Assembly: GCA_943360385.1 (NCBI GenBank) | Contig: CALRIM020000001.1 | Span: 1 to 64,000, forward strand | DNA from: CAJBVG01 sp943360385 | Lineage (GTDB): Bacteria > Bacteroidota > Bacteroidia > Sphingobacteriales > Sphingobacteriaceae | Direction of reading: 5' to 3' | Length of the DNA stretch: 64,000 nt | Shown here: positions 1-8,037 of the stretch, in pieces | Layout of the letters: each line of letters starts with the position of its first letter | Position numbering within the stretch: the first letter of the stretch is position 1 | Position numbers and translations under genes: made by a program | Notes under the pieces: model-generated | Database searches by the model: none | Told to the model about the DNA's origin: nothing | Seen by the model: the letters and a program-made list of their open reading frames with translations, nothing else

Positions 1-197
1 TATTCAGGATAATCAAAGGAAGCCAACGCAACCCTCTTATAAAGTAAATCATTTAGCTTTACTTGATCGGTAATTTCCGACATTAAATCTACCAATTCTA
101 ATTGCTTTCGGATTATAGGATTTTTTTTATCAACCTGAGCTTTTGAAGAACTGAAAAATAAAACGGAAAGAAAAATAAATAATATTAATTTTTTCAT
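1..197 (-). CDS. secreted protein, 3' end beyond the window (partial)
   Basis: About 65 codons read from an ATG at 197 and leave the window at its left edge. The first ~21 residues form a clear Sec signal peptide: MKK, then a hydrophobic run ending in SSSKAQ, with likely cleavage after KA. The mature part seen so far is charged and probably helical (VDKKNPIIRKQLELVD). The ATG overlaps the TAA stop of the upstream FliF/FliG-like gene by one base (TAATG), which suggests translational coupling and a shared function. I do not recognise the family. An exported protein made together with a membrane-ring-like protein could be a periplasmic partner of it, but that is inference. Confidence 0.75.
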   Translation of the reverse strand, partial: MKKLILFIFLSVLFFSSSKAQVDKKNPIIRKQLELVDLMSEITDQVKLNDLLYKRVALASFDYPE

Positions 198-2026
198 TAA
201 GCTACAAGTTTTAATGTTTTACGAATTGAGTCGATAATTTTCTTTCTAGATAAGTCACGCTCTTCTGGACTTACAGCATTACCACTTTCTAATTCCGACT
301 TAATTAAAGATTGCTCACGAGGTGGGCGTTGGGTAATAATTTTATTTTGTACGTGTGTACTTATACCTGTTAATGCAGAAACAATAGTATTTGTATCGAT
401 GTCTCTTAATGCTGTTTCTAATTGCAAATCTGTTAGGTAAACAACATTTTTAAATCCTACAAATTGTTGTTTAATACTATTCGCTAAATCTAAATCCTGA
501 GACGCAATGGTACTAATCAATTGATCTTGATCCTCATCTTGCATTTGATCCAATATATCCAAAATAGATTGTAATCCGTCAAACGCAACATTCTTCATTC
601 CCTTCACATCTATTGCTTTCTTAGAGAAATAAGTTGCAACCTCTCGGTAAATTGATGATGATATAAAATCAATTTTACTCATCTTCATTAAGATGGATGA
701 TCGCCTATTAATTTCTATCATTCCTAATACATTCCTACTTCTCTTACTTTCTAATTGAGCCAAAAGTATCGCCGATAAGTTATCGTCTTCTTCTTTTAAC
801 ATATGAATAATTTGAGAATCGGTAATTTGATTTAAGAATTCAAATAAATCTTCGTTTCTATCTGGCTCCGCATTTAGCGACAATAATTCCTTACTAAAAT
901 CTCTTGCTTCTTGGTACTTATCGTTATGCGATTTTAATTGATGATTAGAAACCGCTTGATTTAAATCTGAATATACTTGTTCCGCCATAAACGGACGTAA
1001 AAAATTTAACAACTTTGGATTTACGGCACTTAATGCATTTGCTGCTTTTACCTTTCCCTCATCTGGGTTTGTAAGTATCCAAGCTTCAAACATTCCTGCT
1101 ACTTCTTTCGGATTACTAATAACACTAGTAATAACATGCTGACGATTGAACTCGTAATTTATAATATCCTCTGTTTGGTAAGAATTCCCTCCATCGCCAC
1201 CTCCTGCAGGATAGATAATATTCAAATCTTGTCCATTTCCACCTGGTATTAATTTCGGATCTTTTGGTTCGTTTTTAGAAGGGTCGTTCTCTTTGTTCTT
1301 ACGATACAACAGATAGGTAACAAAAACAATAATGATAAAACATAAAATTAACAATACCACAAAAACATAAAGCAAGGTGTTATCAGCCTTTTCAGGTTTA
1401 TCTGGAACTACCGCAGGTGTTTCTGCTTTTTCGGGTTCTCGTGCTGAAGTACTATAATTAGGTGGAGGTATCGCAGATGGTGTGCTTGCTTTATTTCCTA
1501 ACGACTCCTGCCCTTTGGGGAATACCGATCTTTTTATTTTAACTACATCTCCCTTTGTTTCATCAATTGGAATGATAGAACGAATTAACGAATTAACAAA
1601 ATCTATATCCGAATTAGAATACGTTGTATCTACAATTACATTCACGTATAAATATTCTACTTCTTCTATACTGTAGGTATAATTCTTAGATGTATCTGCA
1701 TTATCATTATCTTGATATCCCTTTGGCAATACAGGCATACCCGGTAATCGCTGTAGTATTTTTTTCTTTTTTTGTGAAGTAGGTTTAATAACTTCCACAT
1801 TACCCTGTAGCATGTTTATGTCCACCAAAAATGTACTCGGTGAAAAGAATTTCGATAATTCCTGACGAATTACGATCTCGAAATTATTTGCCTGATTTAA
1901 TGGCTCTGCATTCTGACCCGCCTTTGGTTGGTATAAAAATGATTGTGCAGATGTAGTTATTCCAATCGCAAAAATCAAAAAAGCATTAAAAAGGACTTTA
2001 ATAAGTATCTTTTTTCCTTCACTCAT
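197..2026 (-). CDS. FliF-like / FliG-like fusion membrane protein
   Basis: 609 residues. Order seen: an N-terminal hydrophobic segment or signal peptide (7-28); a periplasmic part to ~215; a strong transmembrane helix (~217-241) followed by YRKNK; a flexible linker; and a cytoplasmic part (~290-609). Residues ~120-170 (EVEYLYVNVIVD, then SIIPIDETKGDVVKIKR, then FP) match the ring-building segment of flagellar M-ring FliF before its second membrane helix. Residues ~393-609 follow FliG middle and C domains: FEFLNQITDSQIIHMLKEED, then LTDLQLETALRDIDTNTIVS, ALTG, and a final R-K-K-I-I-D-S-I-R helix. Residues ~300-360 may be a FliG-N-like helical domain. FliF normally anchors FliG through a short C-terminal helix; here the two are one chain. 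It lies downstream of hslR (156-bp gap) and overlaps the next gene by one base. No other flagellar gene is in view. Family assignment comes from memory of the sequences, not a search. Confidence 0.75.
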   Translation of the reverse strand: MSEGKKILIKVLFNAFLIFAIGITTSAQSFLYQPKAGQNAEPLNQANNFEIVIRQELSKFFSPSTFLVDINMLQGNVEVIKPTSQKKKKILQRLPGMPVLPKGYQDNDNADTSKNYTYSIEEVEYLYVNVIVDTTYSNSDIDFVNSLIRSIIPIDETKGDVVKIKRSVFPKGQESLGNKASTPSAIPPPNYSTSAREPEKAETPAVVPDKPEKADNTLLYVFVVLLILCFIIIVFVTYLLYRKNKENDPSKNEPKDPKLIPGGNGQDLNIIYPAGGGDGGNSYQTEDIINYEFNRQHVITSVISNPKEVAGMFEAWILTNPDEGKVKAANALSAVNPKLLNFLRPFMAEQVYSDLNQAVSNHQLKSHNDKYQEARDFSKELLSLNAEPDRNEDLFEFLNQITDSQIIHMLKEEDDNLSAILLAQLESKRSRNVLGMIEINRRSSILMKMSKIDFISSSIYREVATYFSKKAIDVKGMKNVAFDGLQSILDILDQMQDEDQDQLISTIASQDLDLANSIKQQFVGFKNVVYLTDLQLETALRDIDTNTIVSALTGISTHVQNKIITQRPPREQSLIKSELESGNAVSPEERDLSRKKIIDSIRKTLKLVA

Positions 2027-2182
2027 AAGTGCACTGAATAGGGGTATGAAATAAAAATTAGATGTTTTTAACAGTAGTTGTTCTTAAAAATATGTATTAT
2101 TTAACTAAAAACAAATATTTAAGTCAAAAGCCTTGTTTACAGTTGGTTAAAATGATGATTTGCCTCAAAATAATGGAATATA

Positions 2183-2581
2183 TTATTCTTCCCAACTAGT
2201 TTGAATATCATCAATTTCTCTTCTTTCTTTTTTCGTCGGTCTACCTGTACCTCTATCCCGTTTTAATACTGGTACTGTAAACACCGAATGTAACTTTTGA
2301 GTATCTTCTACTGGACTTAAATCCTCAAAGTATTTTTGAACCGATGGTGCATCTAGTCTTCTTTCGAGCAATTCAACAACCTTAACAATTTTCTTCTGCT
2401 GGTCTTTCTGAATATGGTAAATATCACCCACCTTTACTACATAGGACGGTTTAATGCTCTGCCCTTCTAATTTAATTCTACCGGCCTTACAAGCATCGGT
2501 TGCAACACTTCTTGTTTTAAAAATCCTAATTGCCCAAAGGAATTTATCTATCCTCAATTTGTCTTTATTCTCATCCGCCAT
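2183..2581 (-). CDS. hslR: S4-domain RNA-binding protein, Hsp15 family
   Basis: 132 residues, the family's usual size. The S4 RNA-binding fold lies at ~9-70 (LRIDKFLWAIRIFKTRSVAT, then KAGRIKLEG, then KPSYVVKVGD). The tail is basic with GRPTKKERREID. In E. coli Hsp15 binds free 50S subunits that carry a stalled nascent chain and helps recycle them. It is divergent from dapD; the 75-bp gap carries the dapD promoter. The FliF/FliG-like gene follows on the same strand after 156 bp. Confidence 0.88.
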   Translation of the reverse strand: MADENKDKLRIDKFLWAIRIFKTRSVATDACKAGRIKLEGQSIKPSYVVKVGDIYHIQKDQQKKIVKVVELLERRLDAPSVQKYFEDLSPVEDTQKLHSVFTVPVLKRDRGTGRPTKKERREIDDIQTSWEE

Positions 2582-2597
2582 AACACAAAAATTTACA

Positions 2598-2626
2598 TTT
2601 GATGTTGATTATTTAATTTACTTTTG
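2598..2626 (+). promoter_or_regulatory. promoter of dapD
   Basis: TTTG at 2598-2601 and TACTTTTG at 2619-2626, 17 bases apart, fit the Bacteroidota housekeeping pattern TTTG / TAnnTTTG. The dapD ATG follows about 30 bases downstream. Confidence 0.6.
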
Positions 2627-2656
2627 TAAAATCGTAAATCAAAAAAAACACCAATT

Positions 2657-3475
2657 ATGATTACTAAATATAAAGAATTAATTGAAAAAGCTTGGGAAGA
2701 CAGAAATATGTTAACCTATCCAGATGTTATTCAGGCCATTGAAATTGTTATTGAAAAGCTCGACAAAGGTGAATTACGTGTCGCGGAAAACGTGTTAAAT
2801 AGATGGCATGTTAACGAATGGATCAAGAAAGCAGTTATTCTTTATTTTCCAATTTCGATTATGCAGGAAACAAAAGTTGGCCCTTTTGTATTTCACGATA
2901 AAATGAAACTAAAAACCGATTATAAATCTGCTGGGGTACGAGTGGTGCCTCATGGAGTTGCAAGGTATGGTGCATTTTTAGCGAAAGGGGTTATAATGAT
3001 GCCTTCTTATGTGAATATTGGAGCTTATGTTGATGAAAATACGATGGTTGATACATGGGCAACAGTTGGTTCTTGTGCTCAAATCGGCAAAAATGTTCAT
3101 CTTAGTGGTGGAGTTGGAATTGGTGGTGTTTTAGAACCTGTTCAAGCCTCTCCTGTTATTATAGAAGATGGCTGTTTTATTGGGTCGCGTTGTATTGTTG
3201 TAGAAGGAGTTCGGGTTGAAAAAGAAGCAGTACTAGGTGCCAATGTAGTGCTTACTGGTTCAACTAAAATTATAGATGTTACTGGCGATGAACCAGTAGA
3301 ATATAAAGGAATTGTACCTTCACGCTCTGTAGTAATTCCTGGCTCTTACACTAAAAAATATCCAGCAGGAGAATATCAAGTTCCTTGCGCTTTAATTATT
3401 GGTAAAAGAAAAGAATCAACAGACCTTAAAACCTCTTTGAACGATACCTTGAGGGAGTATAATGTTGCAGTTTAA
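2657..3475 (+). CDS. dapD: 2,3,4,5-tetrahydropyridine-2,6-dicarboxylate N-succinyltransferase
   Basis: 272 residues, the standard length. It succinylates tetrahydrodipicolinate with succinyl-CoA in the succinylase branch of lysine and meso-diaminopimelate synthesis, in the cytoplasm. The N-terminal helical domain is followed by a left-handed beta-helix of hexapeptide repeats (~100-235), with the typical stretches RVVPHGVARYGAFLAKGVIM, then VDTWATVGSCAQIGKNVHLS and GGVGIGGVLEPVQASP. The C-terminal cap includes GKRKESTDLKTSLNDTLREY. It has its own promoter. The next gene is co-directional but separated by an 88-bp repeat-bearing gap. Confidence 0.97.
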   Translation: MITKYKELIEKAWEDRNMLTYPDVIQAIEIVIEKLDKGELRVAENVLNRWHVNEWIKKAVILYFPISIMQETKVGPFVFHDKMKLKTDYKSAGVRVVPHGVARYGAFLAKGVIMMPSYVNIGAYVDENTMVDTWATVGSCAQIGKNVHLSGGVGIGGVLEPVQASPVIIEDGCFIGSRCIVVEGVRVEKEAVLGANVVLTGSTKIIDVTGDEPVEYKGIVPSRSVVIPGSYTKKYPAGEYQVPCALIIGKRKESTDLKTSLNDTLREYNVAV

Positions 3476-3479
3476 ATTA

Positions 3480-3562
3480 GTTGTGGATTTTGAGTTGTGA
3501 ATTGTGAATTACTTTTTATCACACAATTCATAACTCACAATTCATAACTCACAATTCATAAC
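3480..3562. repeat. intergenic short-word inverted repeat (GAATTGTGAATT / AATTCATAACTCACAATTC)
   Basis: After the dapD stop the word family GAGTTGTGAATTGTGAATT is followed by three near-tandem copies of its inverted form, CAATTCATAACTCA. The last copy ends at the start codon of the glycosyltransferase. The transcript could fold into one imperfect hairpin. Confidence 0.8.
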
Positions 3563-3563
3563 T

Positions 3564-4697
3564 ATGAAAATCGGTTTCGATGCCAAACGTGCTTTTACAA
3601 ACTATACAGGTTTAGGGAATTATAGCCGAACCACAGTAAAGATTTTGGCAGACGATTTTCCAGAACATTCTTACTATTTATACAATCCAAGAGTACCAGA
3701 CGAAAGTCAAATTTCGTTTTTAGATTTACCCAAACACGCTGAAGTGCACATTAGAATTCCTAGAAGTTTTTTCTATGAATTACTGCCTTCTTTATGGCGA
3801 AGAATTGGCATTACCAAAGACCTCGTTAGAGATAAAATTGATTTGTATCATGGGTTAAGTCATGAATTACCTGTAGGAATTGAAAAAACAGGTATCCCAA
3901 CTGTAGTAACTATCCACGACTTAATCTTTAAAAGATTTCCTGAATATTATAAAACAACTGATCGTAAAATTTACGAACGTAAATTTAGGGAAGCCTGCAA
4001 TGTAGCAGATTTAATTATCGCCATCTCTGAACAAACGAAAAAAGACATCATCCAATTTTTCAATATTGATGAAAAAAAAATCCGCGTAGTGTATCAATCT
4101 TGTTCGAGCATTTTTCACAACGAAATAAATCAAATGATGTTGATGAAAGTTCGAGTAAAATATCACCTACCAGATAAATTTTTATTAACAGTTGGCTCTA
4201 TTGAAACTAGAAAAAATGCCTTGCTAATTGTAAAAGCATTAAAAAACACTAAAGAGTCTATTCCATTAGTAATTATTGGTAAGTACACTCCTTATGTAGA
4301 TGAAATTAAAAGATACCTAGTAAAAAACAATCTTGAACATCGAGTAATTTTTCATCATAAAATATCGTTCGAAGAACTACCAATTATCTATCATTTATCT
4401 TCTATTTTTATTTACCCATCGAGATTCGAAGGGTTTGGAATTCCAATTATAGAAGCATTACAATGTGGAGTTCCGGTTATAGCTGCTACGGGGTCTTGCT
4501 TAGAGGAAGCAGGTGGACCACATTCTATTTATGTAGACCCAGATGATGCAGATGGAATGACTAATGCTATCAATAAATTACTATCAGAAAACAACAACGA
4601 GCGAATAGCAAAAGGGATTTCATATGCTACGAAATTCAATCACAAAAAAATTGCCGCAGATATTATGAATGTCTATAGAGAATTAATTAACCATTAA
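3564..4697 (+). CDS. glycosyltransferase, GT4 family (GT-B fold)
   Basis: 377 residues. The N-terminal Rossmann half starts MKIGFDAKRAFTNYTGLGNY, a common opening of GT4 mannosyl- or glucosyltransferases. A DLYHGLSHELP stretch and TVVTIHDLIFKRFPEYY follow. The C-terminal half has LLTVGSIETRKN and the GT4 nucleotide-sugar signature RFEGFGIPIIEALQCGVPVI with the E-x7-E glutamates. No membrane helix is seen, so it is probably peripheral at the inner membrane. Sugar and acceptor cannot be told from the sequence; lipopolysaccharide or exopolysaccharide assembly is plausible. The next gene starts one base after its stop, so the two are probably cotranscribed. Confidence 0.88.
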   Translation: MKIGFDAKRAFTNYTGLGNYSRTTVKILADDFPEHSYYLYNPRVPDESQISFLDLPKHAEVHIRIPRSFFYELLPSLWRRIGITKDLVRDKIDLYHGLSHELPVGIEKTGIPTVVTIHDLIFKRFPEYYKTTDRKIYERKFREACNVADLIIAISEQTKKDIIQFFNIDEKKIRVVYQSCSSIFHNEINQMMLMKVRVKYHLPDKFLLTVGSIETRKNALLIVKALKNTKESIPLVIIGKYTPYVDEIKRYLVKNNLEHRVIFHHKISFEELPIIYHLSSIFIYPSRFEGFGIPIIEALQCGVPVIAATGSCLEEAGGPHSIYVDPDDADGMTNAINKLLSENNNERIAKGISYATKFNHKKIAADIMNVYRELINH

Positions 4698-4698
4698 T

Positions 4699-5190
4699 AT
4701 GCAAGCTTTCGATATATTAAAAGATAAACACTTTGTGGGCATCGACGTAGAGAATAGAAGCTATGTATTAATAGATGCGAATAACGAGCAAGCACTCGCA
4801 ACATTCGAAAAATATAGATCTACATTTGAGTTGGTGCTCGATTCTTCTAATAGACTTGAAAGTTATGTAAAAGAATTAAACCCACTTGCATATGACATTG
4901 TTGAATTCTCTGAAAAACCAATAGTGTTAGTTACTTCTGGCGCGAAAAATATTTCTTCAATTGCAATGCAAGCTAACGGAAGCATTCTAATTAGAATTGT
5001 TAGAGAAGGATCTATGCAACAACTTATTCGGAAGTATAAAACGCCATTAGTTTTGTGCTTAATATCAGATGAGGATAGATTAAATATATCTTCAGAAGAA
5101 ATTATTACTACAGAAATGCAAGATGCATTTATGGATGCAGGAATAATACGTTTAGAAGCAAATGGAAGAGTAGAAGTATTGAAAAAATAA
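4699..5190 (+). CDS. degenerate Sua5/YciO/YrdC-like protein
   Basis: 163 residues, shorter than TsaC/Sua5 proteins (~185-200 or more). Residues ~50-110 resemble the YrdC fold: LDSSNRLESYVKELNPLAYD, IVEFSEKPIVLV, then QANGSILIRIVREGSMQQLI and KTPLVLC. In true threonylcarbamoyl-AMP synthases these are followed by STSANxSG and preceded by a KxRP nucleotide-binding stretch. Here the region after TPLV reads LCLISDEDRLN, so the SAN motif is gone, and the N-terminal catalytic part is not recognisable. I infer a non-catalytic or repurposed paralogue. It follows the glycosyltransferase by one base and abuts the convergent MFS gene with no gap. Family placement is moderate. Confidence 0.55.
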   Translation: MQAFDILKDKHFVGIDVENRSYVLIDANNEQALATFEKYRSTFELVLDSSNRLESYVKELNPLAYDIVEFSEKPIVLVTSGAKNISSIAMQANGSILIRIVREGSMQQLIRKYKTPLVLCLISDEDRLNISSEEIITTEMQDAFMDAGIIRLEANGRVEVLKK

Positions 5191-6423
5191 TTAAGTAAGC
5201 TTTTTCTTTTCGTATTTATTGATCAATAAATAATACCAAAAAACACCAAATGCATATAGAGCAGCTGTTATTAAAAACACATTTGCATACATCATGCCTG
5301 AATTTCTTAGCACCCTAAAAATGATAGCACTAAAAAACCAACTGCCCGACCAAATAGAAGCCGTTAGTGCAGAAATTATTTCCTGATTTTTGGGACCAAC
5401 ATAATTCATTACTAGCTCCGAAGCTGCTGGAGCAGCCATATTCATTAAAGGTTGGCGAAGTAAAAAGAAAAATACCGCTGCAAAGTAAGCCCAGCCTTCT
5501 GCATGGTAAAACTCGGTACATGCTAATAAGGCAAGTGATATTACCGCAATTGTTTGAGTTCTTGTAATTGCCACTTTATAACCATATCTGTTTTTTATAT
5601 GTGGCACTAATAATGCAGCAAAAGCAACTGTTACAGAAGAGAAAGCATTTACAATAGAGAATTTCTCGGCACTCATTTCAAATACCTTATAGAAAAATAA
5701 ATTAATAAATGGAATGGTTAACCCCGCTCCTATAGCAAGTATCAAAGAAGGTGTCATAGCCATGGCTATTACCTTCCAATCAAAACCCGACAAATCTTTT
5801 CTGCTCCCTTCTACTTTGGGTAAAACTTCTTTCTTAGCCATTTTCCAAACAAAGAAAATACTCAATGCTGATAAAAAAGAAATGAGCAATAACGATTGAT
5901 ACTCATGAAACAACGTTGGAAAAAAATAATTCAATAAAAATATCAACGTACCAGATGCAATCATGGCAAAACTATAGGTAGAATAACTCAATGAAATGGC
6001 AGCACTTTGATTTTCTGCGGATGTATTTCTTAAAATAAAGGGCAAGGCGAGCACTTGCATAAATGCATAACAAACACCCCAAAACGCCAATGATATATGG
6101 ACTAGCAGAGGCTGTTGATATTCTACGGAAAACAAAATACCAAAACTAAACAATGAAACTCCGACAGAGGCTATGAAAAAAAATGGGATTATTTTTCGCC
6201 CTTTGATATACAATCCTAAGGGGAAAGCAAGCAACATTACACTTAAAAAACGCCAGGAAATAAAATCGGCAATTTCTGGATCGGTGTATCCTTTTTTGGC
6301 AAGGTAAATATTCAACACCATCATCATAGATGCATTTACCATTTGAATAAAGAATTCAGCAGCAATCATAAATACTACTTGTTGCTCAATTTTCTTATAT
6401 GGGCGTAAAATCTTACGAAGCAT
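5191..6423 (-). CDS. major facilitator superfamily transporter
   Basis: 410 residues with about 12 hydrophobic helices. A cytoplasmic loop between helices 6 and 7 (WKMAKKEVLPKVEGSRKDLS) splits the protein in two halves. Helix 2-3 loop LYIKGRKIIPF occupies the place of the MFS motif A loop. Substrate unknown. The ATG lies 11 bases inside the 3' end of miaA, so it is probably translated from the same message. It converges end-to-end with the YrdC-like gene. Confidence 0.8.
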   Translation of the reverse strand: MLRKILRPYKKIEQQVVFMIAAEFFIQMVNASMMMVLNIYLAKKGYTDPEIADFISWRFLSVMLLAFPLGLYIKGRKIIPFFFIASVGVSLFSFGILFSVEYQQPLLVHISLAFWGVCYAFMQVLALPFILRNTSAENQSAAISLSYSTYSFAMIASGTLIFLLNYFFPTLFHEYQSLLLISFLSALSIFFVWKMAKKEVLPKVEGSRKDLSGFDWKVIAMAMTPSLILAIGAGLTIPFINLFFYKVFEMSAEKFSIVNAFSSVTVAFAALLVPHIKNRYGYKVAITRTQTIAVISLALLACTEFYHAEGWAYFAAVFFFLLRQPLMNMAAPAASELVMNYVGPKNQEIISALTASIWSGSWFFSAIIFRVLRNSGMMYANVFLITAALYAFGVFWYYLLINKYEKKKLT

Positions 6424-7309
6424 CAGCTATTTTTCCGTTGATATATTTTTTTATTGCATCCAACTCATTTATGGTAAACCAAGTTATTTCTTCATCTCTG
6501 CGAAACCAAGTTAATTGTCGTTTAGCATATCTTCTGGAGTTTCTTTTAATCAAATCAATGGCCTCTTCTCTACTTATCTTCCCATCAAAATAATCAAAAA
6601 ACTCAGAGTAGCCAACAGTTTGAAGAGTATACTCATTTTTATAAGGATAAAAACTCTTTGCCTCTTGCTCTAACCCTCTAGCTACCATATCGTCTACCCT
6701 ATCGTTTATTCGATTATATAGAATTTCTCGCTCGCTAGTTAGTCCTAGTTTAATAATTTTAAAATCTCTATCCTTTTTCTTACCCGTGCGAAGACTTGAA
6801 TATGGTTTACCAGTAAGTGTAATAACTTCTAAGGCACGCATTAATCGCTGAGGATTTTGCTGATCAACCTCCTCAAAATAGTCGGGGTCTAGTGTTTTTA
6901 ATTTTTCTTGAAGTTCCGCTAAATTTAATTTCGATAATTCACCCCTAAGTTCATCGTCGCGCAAATCTACTGGGTCTAGTCCATCACACAATGCTTGTAC
7001 ATACAAACCAGAACCACCGACAACTATTACTTGATGATGCTTTGCAAATAAATCTGGTAGTAGTGCTAAGGCTAATCGTTCATAGGTACCTGCATCTACC
7101 AGTTCCTTGTACGAATGAGAATTTATTAGGTGATGCTTTACTTCGCTTAATTCGTTAGCATTTGGTTTGGCAGTGCCAATTTCTAATTCCTTATAAAACT
7201 GACGAGAATCTGCAGAAATAATTTCTGTTTTATAGTACTTCGCAAGCTCTATAGCAAGGGCTGTTTTCCCTACTGCTGTAGGACCAACTATTAAGATAAG
7301 ATTCTTCAT
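6413..7309 (-). CDS. miaA: tRNA dimethylallyltransferase
   Basis: 298 residues, typical length. It transfers a dimethylallyl group from DMAPP to N6 of A37 in tRNAs that read codons starting with U. Seen: P-loop GPTAVGKT (~8-15), SADSRQFYKELEIGTAKP carrying the catalytic aspartate region, HHLINS, VGGSGLYVQAL, QNPQRLMRALE and the C-terminal RRYAKRQLTWFRRD. An MFS gene overlaps its 3' end by 11 bp. The upstream gap (7310-7400) carries a short-word inverted repeat. Confidence 0.97.
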   Translation of the reverse strand: MKNLILIVGPTAVGKTALAIELAKYYKTEIISADSRQFYKELEIGTAKPNANELSEVKHHLINSHSYKELVDAGTYERLALALLPDLFAKHHQVIVVGGSGLYVQALCDGLDPVDLRDDELRGELSKLNLAELQEKLKTLDPDYFEEVDQQNPQRLMRALEVITLTGKPYSSLRTGKKKDRDFKIIKLGLTSEREILYNRINDRVDDMVARGLEQEAKSFYPYKNEYTLQTVGYSEFFDYFDGKISREEAIDLIKRNSRRYAKRQLTWFRRDEEITWFTINELDAIKKYINGKIADAS

Positions 7310-7317
7310 ATAACTTT

Positions 7318-7400
7318 TTGGTAGTTGGTGGTTGGTAATTTGTATTGGGTAGTTGGATTTTATTACTAGCTACCAATTACCAGCTACCAGATACCAGTTA
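7318..7400. repeat. intergenic short-word inverted repeat (GGTAGTTGGT / ACCAGCTACCAG)
   Basis: Words such as GGTAGTTGGTGGTTGGTAAT are answered by CTACCAATTACCAGCTACC and AGATACCAGTTAC. Together they form an imperfect palindrome filling the whole gap between miaA and the stop codon of the next minus-strand gene. Confidence 0.8.
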
Positions 7401-7988
7401 CTATATCTCCTCTTCAAATTCCCCTGCTCCAAATTCATCTTTCTCTCCTTCTTCCTCTTCTTCACCTGCATCATCGAAGCCCATATCCTCACGGTCTTCG
7501 TCATCTTCTGCATATTCCATTACATTTAAGAAATCTAAATCATCGCTTTCATCAGCAGCAGTAATTAACGGAGCATTACCAAATTGTTTTGGTGCTTCTC
7601 CATTCACTCGTACGCAAATTGGATAATTTACTTTTGCATCTTCATTTATTACAATTTTTATTAACTCCACATGGAATGTCCATGGTTTCTCGAAATTAAA
7701 AATGTAATATATTTTTTGATGGGGATCTACAATAAAATTTTTCAATTGAGCTTTTTCCATCAAGCTCACATTCTCCGTTTTTAAATCTTTTTCTAAATGA
7801 GTTATTTCCTTGCCTTTGTGCCAATAATCATTACTCATATAAAAAGACGCCGAAGCATTACCGTCGAATGCAATGGATTGATGTAATGCTTTATGAAAAT
7901 CTGCGAAAGTTTGGTTCGATTTAATTTCAATATCTCTACTGATATCATCATAATCCTCGAAACTCACTCTAAATTTATATACAGCCAT
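7401..7988 (-). CDS. plasmid pRiA4b ORF-3-like protein
   Basis: 195 residues. The N-terminal ~135 residues match the pRiA4b ORF-3 fold: VYKFRVSFEDYDDISRDIEI, then FADFHKALHQSIAFD, ASASFYMS, and later YIFNFEKPWTFHVELIKI. The last ~50 residues are extremely acidic (runs of E and D, few basic residues) and probably disordered. The family occurs on plasmids and in many chromosomes; its molecular role is not established. It lies on the same strand between the CCA-adding enzyme and miaA, both tRNA enzymes, but gaps with repeats separate them, so a functional link is only speculative. Confidence 0.75.
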   Translation of the reverse strand: MAVYKFRVSFEDYDDISRDIEIKSNQTFADFHKALHQSIAFDGNASASFYMSNDYWHKGKEITHLEKDLKTENVSLMEKAQLKNFIVDPHQKIYYIFNFEKPWTFHVELIKIVINEDAKVNYPICVRVNGEAPKQFGNAPLITAADESDDLDFLNVMEYAEDDEDREDMGFDDAGEEEEEGEKDEFGAGEFEEEI

Positions 7989-8037
7989 AGTAATATTAAT
8001 CTTTATACAAAATAAAGAATTCTAATTATTTATTTAA

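Noticed and set aside
7345..7626. Ser/Pro-rich open frame on the plus strand
   Set aside because: It is the complement of the acidic, Glu/Asp-rich tail of the pRiA4b ORF-3-like gene, where GAA/GAT codons read as Ser-rich on the other strand.
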